A stretch of 59,766 nucleotides of DNA from positions 1-59,766 of the forward strand of contig CABVSR010000023.1 in the NCBI GenBank assembly GCA_902500995.1, written 5' to 3'. A model generated the notes under the pieces. It saw only the letters and a list, made by a program, of their open reading frames with translations, was not told the DNA's origin and did not search any database. The position numbers and the translations under genes are program-made. Below are positions 36,488-45,551 of the stretch, in pieces. How positions within the stretch are numbered: the stretch's first letter is position 1; each line of letters opens with the position of its first letter. The DNA is from an uncultured Nitrospira sp. (GTDB lineage: Bacteria; Nitrospirota; Nitrospiria; Nitrospirales; Nitrospiraceae).

Positions 36488-37918
36488 TCACGGGCGACGG
36501 AGATTGACGACCAGCAACTTGGGTTCCGTCATATCTTCGATGGCATACCGCAGCCCCTCACGCCCGATTCCGGAATCTTTGATGCCGCCGTAAGGCATGT
36601 GGTCGGCGCGAAAGGTGGGAATCTCGTTCGCCAGAACTCCGCCGACCTCCAGGCGTTCGAACGCGTGAAAGATGCGCCCGATGTGGTTGGTGAAAATTCC
36701 CGCCTGCAGCCCGTAGTCCGACGCATTGACGGCGTTCAGCGCTTCTTCAAAATCCCGATAGGGCGTGATCGTCACCAGCGGGCCGAAGACTTCCCGGCAC
36801 GACACGTTCATGGCTGAGGTGACCTGAGACAACACGGTCGGCCGCACCACCGATCCTTCGCGCGGCCCTCCCGACAAGAGGCGCGCGCCTTGCGCGACCG
36901 CTTCTTCGATCCAGCCCTCGATGCGCTGCGCGGCCCCTGCGTCGATCAAGGGCCCCACGACTGTGCGCTCATCTCCTGGATCCCCGGTCGCCAACCCTCG
37001 CACCCGCGCCACGAGTTGTTCCGTGAACGGCCCGGCGACGGACTCGTGCACAAAGATCCGCTGAACGGAAATACAGGTCTGCCCGGCATACGTGAATCCC
37101 CCGGTGACGCAGCGCTGAACCGCATACTCCAGATCCGCGTCAGGCTCGATGATCACCGCGGCATTGCCGCCCAGTTCGAGCACGACCTTCTTCTTGCCGC
37201 ACTTCGCCTTCAGCATCCAGCCGACAGGCGCGCTGCCCGTAAAACTCAGGAGCTTGAATCGGGGATCGACGACCATCTGTTCCGCGAGACCATTGTCGCA
37301 GGGCAGCACATTGAGTGCCCCCGGCGGCGCCCCTGCCTTGAGGAGCAGGTCGCCGAGCAGCAGCGCCGTCAGCGGGGTTTGGGGAGCCGGCTTGATCAGA
37401 ATCGAGTTTCCCGCCGCCAAGGCCGGCGCTACCTTGTGCACGACGAGATTGAGCGGGAAGTTGAACGGGGTGATGCCAAGGATCGGCCCGATGGGGAACC
37501 GCCGCGTGACACCCCAATAGGATTCCATACCGGGCTGCCAATCCAGCGGCACTACTTCGCCGCCGATACGTTTAGCTTCTTCCCCGGCAATCGACAGGGT
37601 CTGAATGGCGCGACCGACTTCGCGGCGTGCATCCGTCAGCGGTTTGCCGGCCTCCGCGGTCATCGTACGCGCAAATTCTTCCTGTCTTGCCTGCAGCGCC
37701 TGGGCCGCCTGCGCCAGCAAGGTCGCGCGCGCATGACCCGACAGCCGGCGCATGGCTGCCGCGCCGTCGACCGAGGACTGCATCGCCGATTCCGCATCCG
37801 CCGGAGTTGCCTGGCAGACATGGGCGATCGTCTCGCCTGTGTAGGGGTTTCGTACAGGGGCGACCGTCGTGGACTGAGACCAGCGGCCGCCGACTAGAAA
37901 TGGACGTCCATCTTCCAA
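36488..37918 (-). CDS. NAD(P)-dependent aldehyde dehydrogenase
   Basis: About 476 residues. Catalytic features: Asn in ITPFNFPLN, GSAPVG (cofactor binding), the general base Glu in VVLELGGNAAVI, and the nucleophile Cys in YAGQTCISVQR. The substrate cannot be read from these. The sequence is in the broad group that holds succinate-semialdehyde, lactaldehyde and non-phosphorylating glyceraldehyde-phosphate enzymes. Next to polyamine genes it might oxidise an aminoaldehyde; that is inference. The start is TTG with GGGAG eight bases upstream. The Zn-ribbon gene ends 28 bases before it. Confidence 0.9.
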   Translation of the reverse strand: MEDGRPFLVGGRWSQSTTVAPVRNPYTGETIAHVCQATPADAESAMQSSVDGAAAMRRLSGHARATLLAQAAQALQARQEEFARTMTAEAGKPLTDARREVGRAIQTLSIAGEEAKRIGGEVVPLDWQPGMESYWGVTRRFPIGPILGITPFNFPLNLVVHKVAPALAAGNSILIKPAPQTPLTALLLGDLLLKAGAPPGALNVLPCDNGLAEQMVVDPRFKLLSFTGSAPVGWMLKAKCGKKKVVLELGGNAAVIIEPDADLEYAVQRCVTGGFTYAGQTCISVQRIFVHESVAGPFTEQLVARVRGLATGDPGDERTVVGPLIDAGAAQRIEGWIEEAVAQGARLLSGGPREGSVVRPTVLSQVTSAMNVSCREVFGPLVTITPYRDFEEALNAVNASDYGLQAGIFTNHIGRIFHAFERLEVGGVLANEIPTFRADHMPYGGIKDSGIGREGLRYAIEDMTEPKLLVVNLRRP

Positions 37919-37946
37919 CGGACCAACTCCCGGAGAGGACCACTCG

Positions 37947-38225
37947 CTATTGCACGGACTCCACCGGAGGGGTCGCTGCAGCCGCCGCGCTCACCGCCGC
38001 CCCTTCCTGCTGAGCGGCCACCGCTTTGGCGATCAACTCGTCGGTTCCCCAATCCTGTACCGCCGCCAACGTGAACGCTTCGTATGTCGAGACCCCGTGG
38101 CAGGTCGGACAGGCGGGCATGGGTACCTTCCGGCAAAATGCCTCGCTCAAACAGGACATGCACACCCACAGATCCGGCTCTCCATCCTTTGCAGGTACAG
38201 TCCAAAAGGCTTGTTTCGACCCCAT
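37947..38225 (-). CDS. Small zinc-ribbon-like protein
   Basis: About 92 residues. Two CxxC pairs (WVCMSCLSEAFC and PACPTCHGV) spaced about 16 residues apart form a probable zinc ribbon; a tail rich in Ala follows (AAVSAAAAATPP). I do not recognise a family. GAGGAA lies upstream of the ATG. It is in the gap between the DsbA-like and aldehyde dehydrogenase genes on the same strand, 81 bases after the former. Confidence 0.65.
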   Translation of the reverse strand: MGSKQAFWTVPAKDGEPDLWVCMSCLSEAFCRKVPMPACPTCHGVSTYEAFTLAAVQDWGTDELIAKAVAAQQEGAAVSAAAAATPPVESVQ

Positions 38226-38305
38226 AGTGCAGTTTCCTCTTTCCTGGCTAGACGATGATGCTCGTCACGATAGTCACCACGCTCTGTCGCACGTGCATGA
38301 GAACC

Positions 38306-38959
38306 TTACTTCGCCTTCTCTCCCGATGCCGCGAGGAGCTTCTCGATTTCCTCCTCAAAGGCCGCAAACGGAAAGGCTCCGGGAATCGCGAGCGCCGGAT
38401 TCTGGGCGGTCGGCTGCTGCGTCGTCCGCATCAGGATGAAACCGGGGGTGCCATGAAAGCCCCAGGCATTGGCCTCATCCCGATCTTGAAAAATCGCCTT
38501 CATGTGGGGGGCGTCACGCAAACATTGCCGGAACTTTGCCTGGTCGAGCCCGATCGCTTTGGCATGCTGGGAATAACTGTCCACATCCAACCGGCCGTCT
38601 GCGGCAAACAGGCGGTCGTGCATCGGCCAGTAGGTGCCCTGATCTCCCGCGCAACGAGCGGCCAGGGCGGCCGTCACACCGGGGCCTTGGTCGGCGCGAG
38701 GATAATCCTTGTAGAGAAACCGCACCTTCCCCGTCTCGACGTAGCGCGCGTGAATCTTGGGCCAGGTTTCCTTGAAAAATTTGAGACAGTAGCCGCAGGT
38801 AAAGTCCGAATATTCGATGAGGGTGATCGGCGCATCCACCTTGCCCCGCATTCGATTGTCGATCGCCGGCGAACTCGCCGCCACGGCGGTGGTCGTCGTG
38901 ATCAGGAGCAGCAGAAGCGGCGCCCCGACCCTGGTCAACCAGCCTTCCCGGGCGATCAT
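38306..38959 (-). CDS. DsbA-like thiol-disulfide protein
   Basis: About 217 residues with a signal peptide or anchor (VGAPLLLLLITTTTAVAASS). The thioredoxin-fold active site is IEYSDFTCGYCLKFF (CxxC), with the cis-Pro in GFHGTPGFIL. Such proteins oxidise or isomerise disulfides in the periplasm; the CGYC/F-type site resembles DsbA/BdbD-like members. The start overlaps the stop of the deoxyhypusine-synthase-like gene by four bases (ATGA), which is unexpected for an exported protein and suggests only shared transcription. Substrates are not known. Confidence 0.85.
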   Translation of the reverse strand: MIAREGWLTRVGAPLLLLLITTTTAVAASSPAIDNRMRGKVDAPITLIEYSDFTCGYCLKFFKETWPKIHARYVETGKVRFLYKDYPRADQGPGVTAALAARCAGDQGTYWPMHDRLFAADGRLDVDSYSQHAKAIGLDQAKFRQCLRDAPHMKAIFQDRDEANAWGFHGTPGFILMRTTQQPTAQNPALAIPGAFPFAAFEEEIEKLLAASGEKAK

Positions 38960-40059
38960 GCGGAAACACTCTTCGCGGCGCACCGTTCCAGCAGCCCCAC
39001 CATGAGGAGCGGCCACACCAGCGTCGCGTCGCTGAGCACTTCGGCGAAACGGCCGCCTTCCGCCGGCGGGACGAACTTGCCCCAGGAGATGCCTTCTTGA
39101 TAGGTGCACCCGCTCAACCCGCCCCAATAGTCCGGCTCGGGGCAGATCCGCACCCCGTAATGAAAACGAGGCGGCGGCACGTTGAGCCCGAGGCGCGTAT
39201 TGCTGATTTCAATATAGGGGGCCACCTGCTGCGCCCAGTTGCGAGGGACACCGCCGCCGATGGTGAAAATTCCCAGCCGTGTGGAGCCGAGAATTTCCTC
39301 GGCATAGTGATTCAGATCGAGGTAGGGATTAAAGACCGGACAGGTCTGGTGCAGCGCGCGCAACACGGCCAGGTCTCCGCCTTCCTTGACCTGGCTGCGG
39401 GTAAAATCAATCTGTTTGCCCATCGCCCACGTTCCGACGTCCAGGCCCATCTCAGAATCAGTAAAGGCGGGAATATACACCGGCACATTTTTCAGATAGG
39501 CGCTTTTGAGGATGCCGGGACCTTCGAACTCTTCGGCCAGCGTCTTCCCCAATTCGCGCGTCAAATAATTCGACGACAGGGGCTGATCGGCATTGATGCG
39601 CTTCATCGTCTGCGACACCACATGCTCGACATAGTTGAGGTTCGATTCCATTTCGAGCGTGTCGTACACGCGATTGTAGCCCTTCTGGAAAAGCTCCTCG
39701 TCGGAATGCGACGGTTCGTGGCGGTAGTGCAGCTTGCCCACCGATTCGCTCAATCCGTGCGCCACCAACGCGCCGGTCGACACGATGGCTTGCACCATCC
39801 CGCGGTCGATCATGGTGCTGATGATTTTGCCCATTTTCGCGATCGTCATGGCCCCCGACAGGGTCAACACGACTTTGCACTCAGGGTCTTCGATCATCGC
39901 CGCCAGCGTCTCGTAGGCTTCGCCTAAACGGCGGCCGCCGAACGCGGTCTTCCGCATCGCTTCCAGCAATTCAGAAAACGAACGAATCTTCTCGGGGTCC
40001 AGAGGCTCCAACGCCTCCAAGCCATCCTTGGCACCGTCGTGAAATTCCCGTCCCGCCAT
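38956..40059 (-). CDS. Deoxyhypusine synthase-like enzyme (probable polyamine enzyme)
   Basis: About 367 residues of the DHS fold (LSGAMTIAKMGKIIS, STGALVAHGLSES, YLDLNHYAEEIL, EGISWGKFVPP). Bacteria have no eIF5A, so the target is not deoxyhypusine; bacterial members are thought to make homospermidine or related polyamines. The catalytic Lys of DHS (GGGVVK in the human enzyme) is Arg273 here (IGGGVPRNWAQQV). That suggests a changed mechanism or only binding. Arginine decarboxylase and agmatinase genes nearby would supply putrescine. The DsbA-like gene overlaps its stop. Confidence 0.85.
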   Translation of the reverse strand: MAGREFHDGAKDGLEALEPLDPEKIRSFSELLEAMRKTAFGGRRLGEAYETLAAMIEDPECKVVLTLSGAMTIAKMGKIISTMIDRGMVQAIVSTGALVAHGLSESVGKLHYRHEPSHSDEELFQKGYNRVYDTLEMESNLNYVEHVVSQTMKRINADQPLSSNYLTRELGKTLAEEFEGPGILKSAYLKNVPVYIPAFTDSEMGLDVGTWAMGKQIDFTRSQVKEGGDLAVLRALHQTCPVFNPYLDLNHYAEEILGSTRLGIFTIGGGVPRNWAQQVAPYIEISNTRLGLNVPPPRFHYGVRICPEPDYWGGLSGCTYQEGISWGKFVPPAEGGRFAEVLSDATLVWPLLMVGLLERCAAKSVSA

Positions 40060-40280
40060 GATGAACGCCTCCCGAAAAATTCCGCTTTCCGATTAAGCAG
40101 ACCATTTTATACACAACCGACTGTCGCGGGGTCAATTGAAGCGAGCAGCCATCGCAGGGCAACTCCACCATTCTTCTATGGAACGCAGTGACCGCGCAAG
40201 AGGACAAACTCCGGAGGAAGATGCAGACAAGATCGGAAGAAAGAACGTGAGGTGGGGAACGAGGCGCGAACGGGCCGTGA

Positions 40281-41033
40281 TCAGCTGCGAACGCCGGTGA
40301 CCAGCGTCAAGATCATGGCTGTGAGATACATGAGCGTGATGCCCGAAAACATCCCTGCGGAGACCTGCAGCCGGCGCGTCGCCGTGTAGGCGATCACCGT
40401 GAGCGACAGCACCACGTAGAGCAAGGAGCCGGCAGCCAACGCATAGAAGCAGATCGAAAAGTACGGCGACACCCCCTGCCCGCTGAGCAGCGTTCCCACG
40501 CAGGTCGGCAACCCGGCAATCAGGCCGAGCAGCGCCACATCGCGCCAGGACATCGCGGTTTTCCCGGCAGCGCCGACGATGCCGAAGCCTTCGGTTCCGT
40601 TATGCAGGCCGAAGCCGGCGACCAGCAAGGCGCTCAGCGCATATTGGCCGCCGGCGTAACTGGTGCCGATGGCGAGTCCTTCTCCAAGATTATGCAGCCC
40701 CATGCCTACCGCAATCATGTACGGCAAGGGCAGCATCCGGTTTCCGGCACGCGCCCCGAAGACCTGGCTCGATTCCACTGCGACCAGGCCGACAAAACTT
40801 ATGGCCAGACTGCCCAGAAATACCAGCCACGAGATCGGATCACGCGCGCCGGTCTGCTCGGTGGCTTCGTGCATGAGATCGAAAAACAGATAGATCAACA
40901 CCCCGTTCGCCAGGCCGATCAGTCCGCCTTCCCAGGTACGCGGGAGGACCTTGCCCACATACAGGGCCGCAAGAATTCCGAGATAGACGGGAATGAGACC
41001 GGCAAGTGCACCGAGAGCCAGGGTATCAAGCAT
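40281..41033 (-). CDS. ZIP-family metal transporter
   Basis: About 250 residues with eight hydrophobic segments. The metal-site motifs are in TM4, HNLGEGLAIG, and TM5, HNGTEGFGIVG. It moves zinc or another divalent metal into the cytoplasm. The usual His-rich loop between TM3 and TM4 is lacking. Adjacent is a palindrome (41046-41063) that could be a regulator site. There are no metal-resistance genes next to it. Confidence 0.88.
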   Translation of the reverse strand: MLDTLALGALAGLIPVYLGILAALYVGKVLPRTWEGGLIGLANGVLIYLFFDLMHEATEQTGARDPISWLVFLGSLAISFVGLVAVESSQVFGARAGNRMLPLPYMIAVGMGLHNLGEGLAIGTSYAGGQYALSALLVAGFGLHNGTEGFGIVGAAGKTAMSWRDVALLGLIAGLPTCVGTLLSGQGVSPYFSICFYALAAGSLLYVVLSLTVIAYTATRRLQVSAGMFSGITLMYLTAMILTLVTGVRS

Positions 41034-41045
41034 GCTACGCTTCTA

Positions 41046-41086
41046 TCAGAATCACGGTTCTGAAAGGAAGCACGAACGGGTACAAT
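41046..41086. promoter_or_regulatory. Shared control region: dyad and promoter-like elements
   Basis: TCAGAA (41046-41051) and TTCTGA (41058-41063) are perfect inverted arms around TCACGG. The right arm can act as a weak -35, followed 17 bases later by TACAAT (41081-41086) for the plus-strand methyltransferase. The dyad starts 13 bases upstream of the ZIP gene, so it could also act on it. Confidence 0.35.
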
Positions 41087-41121
41087 GCCGGTCGCAAGTT
41101 TTTTTCAGGAGAGCGCCCTGT

Positions 41122-42093
41122 ATGACCTATCAACAGCTCATGAGTTTGGCAAACGGATATGCCGAATCCAAAACGCTGCTGGTTGCCAATGACCTGGGTC
41201 TGTTCACGGCGATCGGACCCGGTGGGAGGCGTTCCGAGGAACTTGCGACCTCGTGCGGGACGACGCGCGAGGGGATGACGCTCCTGCTCAAGTCCCTGGC
41301 GGGACTGGGCCTGCTTCGTCTCAAGGCCGGGCGCTACTGGAATACGGCGCTCGGACGAACGTTCTTAGACGGCCATAGCCCACGCTCCATCACCAATCTC
41401 CTCTGGCTCATGAATCACCATTGGACCGATTGGAGCGGCATGAACGCAGCACTCCGGCATGGACCGCGCGGATGGGCACCCCTCACCAGAACGGCTGCCT
41501 TCAGGCGGCGCTTTGCCCTTGCGATGCAGGAGCGGAGCCAGATGCTCGTGCGCCCTACCCTCGACTCGTTTCGCCTCCCACGACAGGCCACCCTATTCCT
41601 GGACCTGGGGGGCGGCGCGGGCTCCTATGCGATCGCGTTAGCCCGCCGCCATCCTACACTCCACGGGCTCGTCGTTGACCAGTCCGTCACGGTCGCTCGG
41701 CGCCTCGTCCGCCAGAATGGACTGTCAGATCGTATGCAGGTTCACGAAGGCGATGTGCTGACCATGCCCCTCCCCAGCGGCTTTGATGCCGTGTTGCTCT
41801 CCAACGTGCTGCACGATTTTCACGAGAAAGACGTCCGGCGCCTGCTCCGCCGGGCGCGACAGGCCCTACGCCCGGGCGGCAAGTTATTCATTGTGGAGTA
41901 TTTTCTTTCGGCGGACCGCACCAGTCCGGCCGAAGCCGCAGTCTTTTCGCTTTTGATGTATGCGTTTACGGGTGCCGGCCGCTGTTACAGTTGGGACGAG
42001 ATCGAAGGCTGGTTGACGAAGGCCGGTTTCGGTCGCTGCCGCCGCCATCGGGTGACGGGCAGCATCGGCACGTTGGAAGCCATCAGACGCTGA
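41122..42093 (+). CDS. SAM-dependent O-methyltransferase
   Basis: About 323 residues. A winged-helix dimerisation domain (residues 5-90; ESKTLLVANDLGLFTAIG, then EGMTLLLKSLAGLGLL) precedes a Rossmann-fold domain with the SAM motif LFLDLGGGAGSYAIALAR and SNVLHDFHEKDVRRLL, the hallmark of Methyltransf_2 small-molecule enzymes. The usual His base may be in LHDFHEKD. The substrate is likely a phenolic or quinone-like compound; unknown. GGAG lies 11 bases before the ATG. Confidence 0.87.
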   Translation: MTYQQLMSLANGYAESKTLLVANDLGLFTAIGPGGRRSEELATSCGTTREGMTLLLKSLAGLGLLRLKAGRYWNTALGRTFLDGHSPRSITNLLWLMNHHWTDWSGMNAALRHGPRGWAPLTRTAAFRRRFALAMQERSQMLVRPTLDSFRLPRQATLFLDLGGGAGSYAIALARRHPTLHGLVVDQSVTVARRLVRQNGLSDRMQVHEGDVLTMPLPSGFDAVLLSNVLHDFHEKDVRRLLRRARQALRPGGKLFIVEYFLSADRTSPAEAAVFSLLMYAFTGAGRCYSWDEIEGWLTKAGFGRCRRHRVTGSIGTLEAIRR

Positions 42094-42113
42094 TCAGCCC
42101 GGCAGCCCTCTGC

Positions 42114-43229
42114 TCAGGCCGTTCCGCCGACACGGTGGTGATAACGATTGAGATGCCTGCGCACGGGAATGAGCAGCCGGGGCGGGATCCGAGGGCAGAC
42201 CTCGCGATCGAATGAGACCATGCGCTGGTACCGCTTCACGCCGAGAGCCGCGTCTGCCAGCGCCCAATACAGGTTTTCCACCCAGCGCAGTTTCACCACC
42301 TGCGCGAGGTACCCATACAACACCGGCCTGGATCGAATGGCGCCGCGAAAGGCGTCCTTCATCTCGTGGAGAAGCCGGTCCTCGGCAGCGGTCCGCTGGT
42401 ACAGGCCTTCCACCATATGGTTGAGCGAGATAAAGTCCTGGAGGTCAAACCGCGCGTCCACATCTTTCGTCTGCTCTCGATACAAGTCCCAGTCCGTGGT
42501 GAACTGGAGGCGTTCGAGCAGCAGAAGAAAATCTTGGAGCGCGATTTCCTCGACGGCCTCGCAGTGGCGCGACACCCGCACCTTGATGAACGTCCGGCGC
42601 TCGTAGCTATGTGTGGGGAGGTAATGGATGCCGGAGACTTCGAGCACCTGCCCGCCGGCATCCCGCTTGGCGTGCTGATACTGCCAGACAGCGGGAAAAT
42701 TCAGCCCCGCCTGCTGTAATGCGGCATGATACCGGGGGAGCAGGTGTTCAAACAGCAGACCGCCTTCCGCATGGAACGGCGTGGCCGGTAATCCCCCGAC
42801 GGCCAGCGTCAGCCGCGCGAAGGGCATACGGGTATACCCGTCCGGCTCGAGCACGAAGTTGAATCCGCCCCAGGGCCCCACGTCGAGCAAGGTGTCGTGC
42901 CCATGGCTTGCCAAGGCTTCTTCCGTCTCCAGGGCAAGCCGCCGCCAGAGCCGAATGAGGGCGCCGATGTGCACGTGCCGATTGCGAAACAGAGGGATGG
43001 CGCAGGAAGGCGTCTCTTGTGCGATGCTGTCCAGGCGAGTTTGGAGCTTGAGAATTTCCCATTCGAACGCCTGCGCCAGCGTCCCTTTGCCGTGGGGGAG
43101 GCCGGAAAAGTGCCGTTCGCATTCGTGTCGAACGCCGTCCCACAAGTCTGTTCCGGGAGGGGCTGTAGCCGCGACGCAGGCCACGTGATCGACGACCTGA
43201 AGCGACGTTGGCGAGCACTCGGCCGGCAT
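42114..43229 (-). CDS. Protein of unknown function
   Basis: About 371 residues, soluble, no signal peptide or TM. No family is recognised. Notable parts are two His-rich stretches (RNRHVHIGALIRLWRRLAL and HYLPTHSYERRTFIKVRVSRHC), FHAEGGLLFEHLLPRY and a very basic C-terminus (LIPVRRHLNRYHHRV). The glycine-rich DVGPWGGFNFVLEPDGY is not a standard nucleotide-binding motif. Codon use matches neighbours, so it is probably a real gene. It converges with the methyltransferase (20-base gap). Confidence 0.65.
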   Translation of the reverse strand: MPAECSPTSLQVVDHVACVAATAPPGTDLWDGVRHECERHFSGLPHGKGTLAQAFEWEILKLQTRLDSIAQETPSCAIPLFRNRHVHIGALIRLWRRLALETEEALASHGHDTLLDVGPWGGFNFVLEPDGYTRMPFARLTLAVGGLPATPFHAEGGLLFEHLLPRYHAALQQAGLNFPAVWQYQHAKRDAGGQVLEVSGIHYLPTHSYERRTFIKVRVSRHCEAVEEIALQDFLLLLERLQFTTDWDLYREQTKDVDARFDLQDFISLNHMVEGLYQRTAAEDRLLHEMKDAFRGAIRSRPVLYGYLAQVVKLRWVENLYWALADAALGVKRYQRMVSFDREVCPRIPPRLLIPVRRHLNRYHHRVGGTA

Positions 43230-43346
43230 GACTCGGCTGACGCCGACCCGAAACTGGCGGATAGCCCTGGACGCCCGGCGTTCGTTAGTCAGCTCCGGGC
43301 CGACCCTCTCCGTGACCGTCTTACCGAACCCCCGGTCGAACAGACG

Positions 43347-43562
43347 TTAGCTCCTGTGCTGATCCTGGCAGGGGTTACAGACGGTCTGAAACCACCACAC
43401 CTCTGCGGGGCTCACCTGGCACGTTTCCATGGCCACCGCTTCCTCCAGCCACGTATCGGGGGAGATTCCCTGCGTCTCCGCGGCGATCACCCGGCGGCAT
43501 TTCGTGCACTGAAACCAGACAGGGCGCCCGAACAATGTCATCAGAAAATCGTTCCGGTTCAT
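43347..43562 (-). CDS. Small zinc-ribbon-like protein
   Basis: About 71 residues from the ATG at 43562. Four cysteines in two CxxC pairs (FQCTKCRRVIAAE and TVCNPCQDQ) fit a zinc ribbon, with a Trp-rich central part (EVWWFQTV). Family unknown. It lies 117 bases from the larger unknown gene on the same strand. Confidence 0.5.
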   Translation of the reverse strand: MNRNDFLMTLFGRPVWFQCTKCRRVIAAETQGISPDTWLEEAVAMETCQVSPAEVWWFQTVCNPCQDQHRS

Positions 43563-43934
43563 GGCCACATTTCCGCCCACAGACCTCTCCGGCCATCTTC
43601 GGGATGGCATGTCGCGCCCCGAGAGAGGTTGTACGGCACCTGGCCGAGAGGCGGAACTCGTAAAGCCCGATAGTTTCGATGGGAAGATTACGAGGTCTGA
43701 ACGGCTGCCGCTCCCGCCTGTAGTCGTTTGGAAGCTACAGAACGGCCTGGAGGTTGGCGGGTTAAAGGAGTGTCAGTGAAGGCGATAGGGAAAATGAGAC
43801 GTTCCGGAATGGACTGATGCGGAGCGTGACTCCCGGTGATCGAGCCACGAGCACTGGTTCCGGCGCCACAGGTATTCCCGGTGACGCCGTCGGCCAGCTC
43901 GCCGTGCGGCGACAGGCTCGCCTGACCCGATTCA
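43563..43934. other. Intergenic region, nothing recognised
   Basis: 372 bases between two minus-strand genes. Only weak short reading frames with no family resemblance are present. No clear terminator or repeat was seen. Confidence 0.45.
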
Positions 43935-44579
43935 TCAGAGCGCCAGAGGCACGCGTTGATGCGAATAGACCGGACGGATCGTCTGGGCTCTCGCGGCCAC
44001 GGTCTTCACAAGGCCTTCATAGACCGCCGTATAGGCGGTGGCGGTTTCCACGAGTGAATCCAGCGTTTCTGCAGGGATGTCGCTCGAGTGACCGGCAGGA
44101 GCAACAGGAATCAGAGCCAGCCAATTGAGGTCGGGGCATTGTCGAATTTGCTCGGCCGAGGTCGCCACGAGGGGCAATTCCCTGAACTCCTGGAACAATC
44201 GCAGCACTTCGGACGCATCCAGCGGGCCATACACGGTAGCCAGGGTGGGGAGAGGACTCCGGCGCATCAGCGGAAAGGCGGTAAACCCCGCATGGACGTG
44301 GATTAGATCAAACGAAGAGCGCATACAGAACGCCTTTTCCAAGGCGAGAAACGTCAATCCCTCCGAGAGATGGCGTTTGGGTGAGGGATAGTGGCGAAGC
44401 GCCAGCGGCGACACCGGCACCAATGTCCCTGAGACCCGGCTGTCTCCGCTCGCGAAGACGGTCACTTCATGACCGAATTGAATCAGGCTCCTCGTCAAAA
44501 ATTCCACGCCGCGCGCATCCGCGCCTTCACTCTCGTGAGATACCTCTTCAAAAAACCGGCTGACCTGAGCAAGACGCAT
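43935..44579 (-). CDS. Glycosyltransferase family 4-like, N-terminal half only
   Basis: About 214 residues. The start (MRLAQVSRFFEEV, then GVEFLTRSLIQFGHEVTVFASGDS) and FDLIHVHAGFTAF, LATVYGPLD match the acceptor-binding domain of GT4 enzymes. The nucleotide-sugar-binding domain with the EX7E motif, which would need another ~170 residues, is missing. Either a truncated remnant or a domain-only protein. No second half is found in the 372 bases downstream. Confidence 0.65.
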   Translation of the reverse strand: MRLAQVSRFFEEVSHESEGADARGVEFLTRSLIQFGHEVTVFASGDSRVSGTLVPVSPLALRHYPSPKRHLSEGLTFLALEKAFCMRSSFDLIHVHAGFTAFPLMRRSPLPTLATVYGPLDASEVLRLFQEFRELPLVATSAEQIRQCPDLNWLALIPVAPAGHSSDIPAETLDSLVETATAYTAVYEGLVKTVAARAQTIRPVYSHQRVPLAL

Positions 44580-44906
44580 AGCTCACAACCTTTCTGGTTC
44601 GACGATCACCGTGACTGCTGCATGGGTGCAGCAAAAACCTGTGACTGCCCCACCGGATTCCCCGCGCGAATCCCCGGCCGGTCCCCGAAGGCACACTCAG
44701 GCAAGGGGGCACTCGGCGCAGAAAAGAACCATCCGGAAGAGGCCTGTTGGAAATGTGGCTGCCGCCTTACACGAGAGCGGATGGTACGACCGGAAGATGA
44801 AAATTGACTGAAGGCAGCATGAAAGTTAGATGAGGAAACCGGCGGATGAAGAGGCGAGGGCGTTTCGCGAAGACAGACGAACGGGATGGAACAGGGACGG
44901 CGGAGG
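44580..44906. other. Intergenic region with a small hairpin
   Basis: 327 bases between minus-strand genes. A 6-bp hairpin (GCTGCA-TGGG-TGCAGC, 44617-44632) is the only structure. In the minus direction it is not followed by T residues, so it does not look like a terminator. No gene seen. Confidence 0.4.
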
Positions 44907-45551
44907 TCAGGAAGGCGCGAGCAGGCCGTGCGTTAAGGCATACTTGATCAATTCCGCCGTGGTGCGCAGATTCAGCTGCTCCATGACTTGCGCTTTGTGA
45001 AACTCGACCGTGCGCGTCGAAATTTTGAGGCGGAGCGCGATGTCCTTCACGGTTCGTCCCTCCGCCAATAACTGCAGCACCTCCCGCTGCCGGAAGGTGA
45101 GCGTTTTTTTCTGTTGCCCATGCCCCGGTCCCATGGTGAGCAACACATCGAGCAGATCCTTGGCAATCAAGGGCGTGATGTAGGTATGGCCGGCCCACAC
45201 AGCCCGAATCGCCTGTTCCAACTCATCGACGGCCGACCGCTTCAAGAGATACCCCGAAGCCCCGGCTTCAAAGGCGGATCGAACATAGTCGGCATCGGAA
45301 TGCATGGTGACAAAAATGATCTTGATCGACGGATGCGTTTTCTTCAACTGCGTGGCCGCGTCGATGCCGTTTAAGAGGGGCATCGACACATCGAGAATGA
45401 CAATGTCGGGATCGAGTCGCCTCGCCGCCTCCAGCAGGGCCCGGCCGTCCTCGACCATCCCGACCAGTTCGCATTGGTCTTCGAGAATGCGCCGGAATCC
45501 TTCGAGCACCAATGAATGATCGTCGGCAAGCAACACGCGTGGTTTAGACAT
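44907..45551 (-). CDS. NarL/LuxR-type response regulator
   Basis: About 214 residues. Receiver (LLADDHSLVLEGFR, acceptor Asp in IVILDVSMP, Lys in YLLKRS) and a C-terminal LuxR helix-turn-helix (FRQREVLQLLAEGRTVKDIALRLKISTRT is the region; key part LKISTRTVEFHKAQ). It binds DNA after phosphorylation. It overlaps the end of its kinase gene by eight bases and forms a standard pair with it. Confidence 0.94.
   Translation of the reverse strand: MSKPRVLLADDHSLVLEGFRRILEDQCELVGMVEDGRALLEAARRLDPDIVILDVSMPLLNGIDAATQLKKTHPSIKIIFVTMHSDADYVRSAFEAGASGYLLKRSAVDELEQAIRAVWAGHTYITPLIAKDLLDVLLTMGPGHGQQKKTLTFRQREVLQLLAEGRTVKDIALRLKISTRTVEFHKAQVMEQLNLRTTAELIKYALTHGLLAPS

Noticed and set aside
44617-44632. Hairpin as terminator of a minus-strand gene
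   Set aside because: It lies upstream of the glycosyltransferase gene on the minus strand and has no T-run in that direction.
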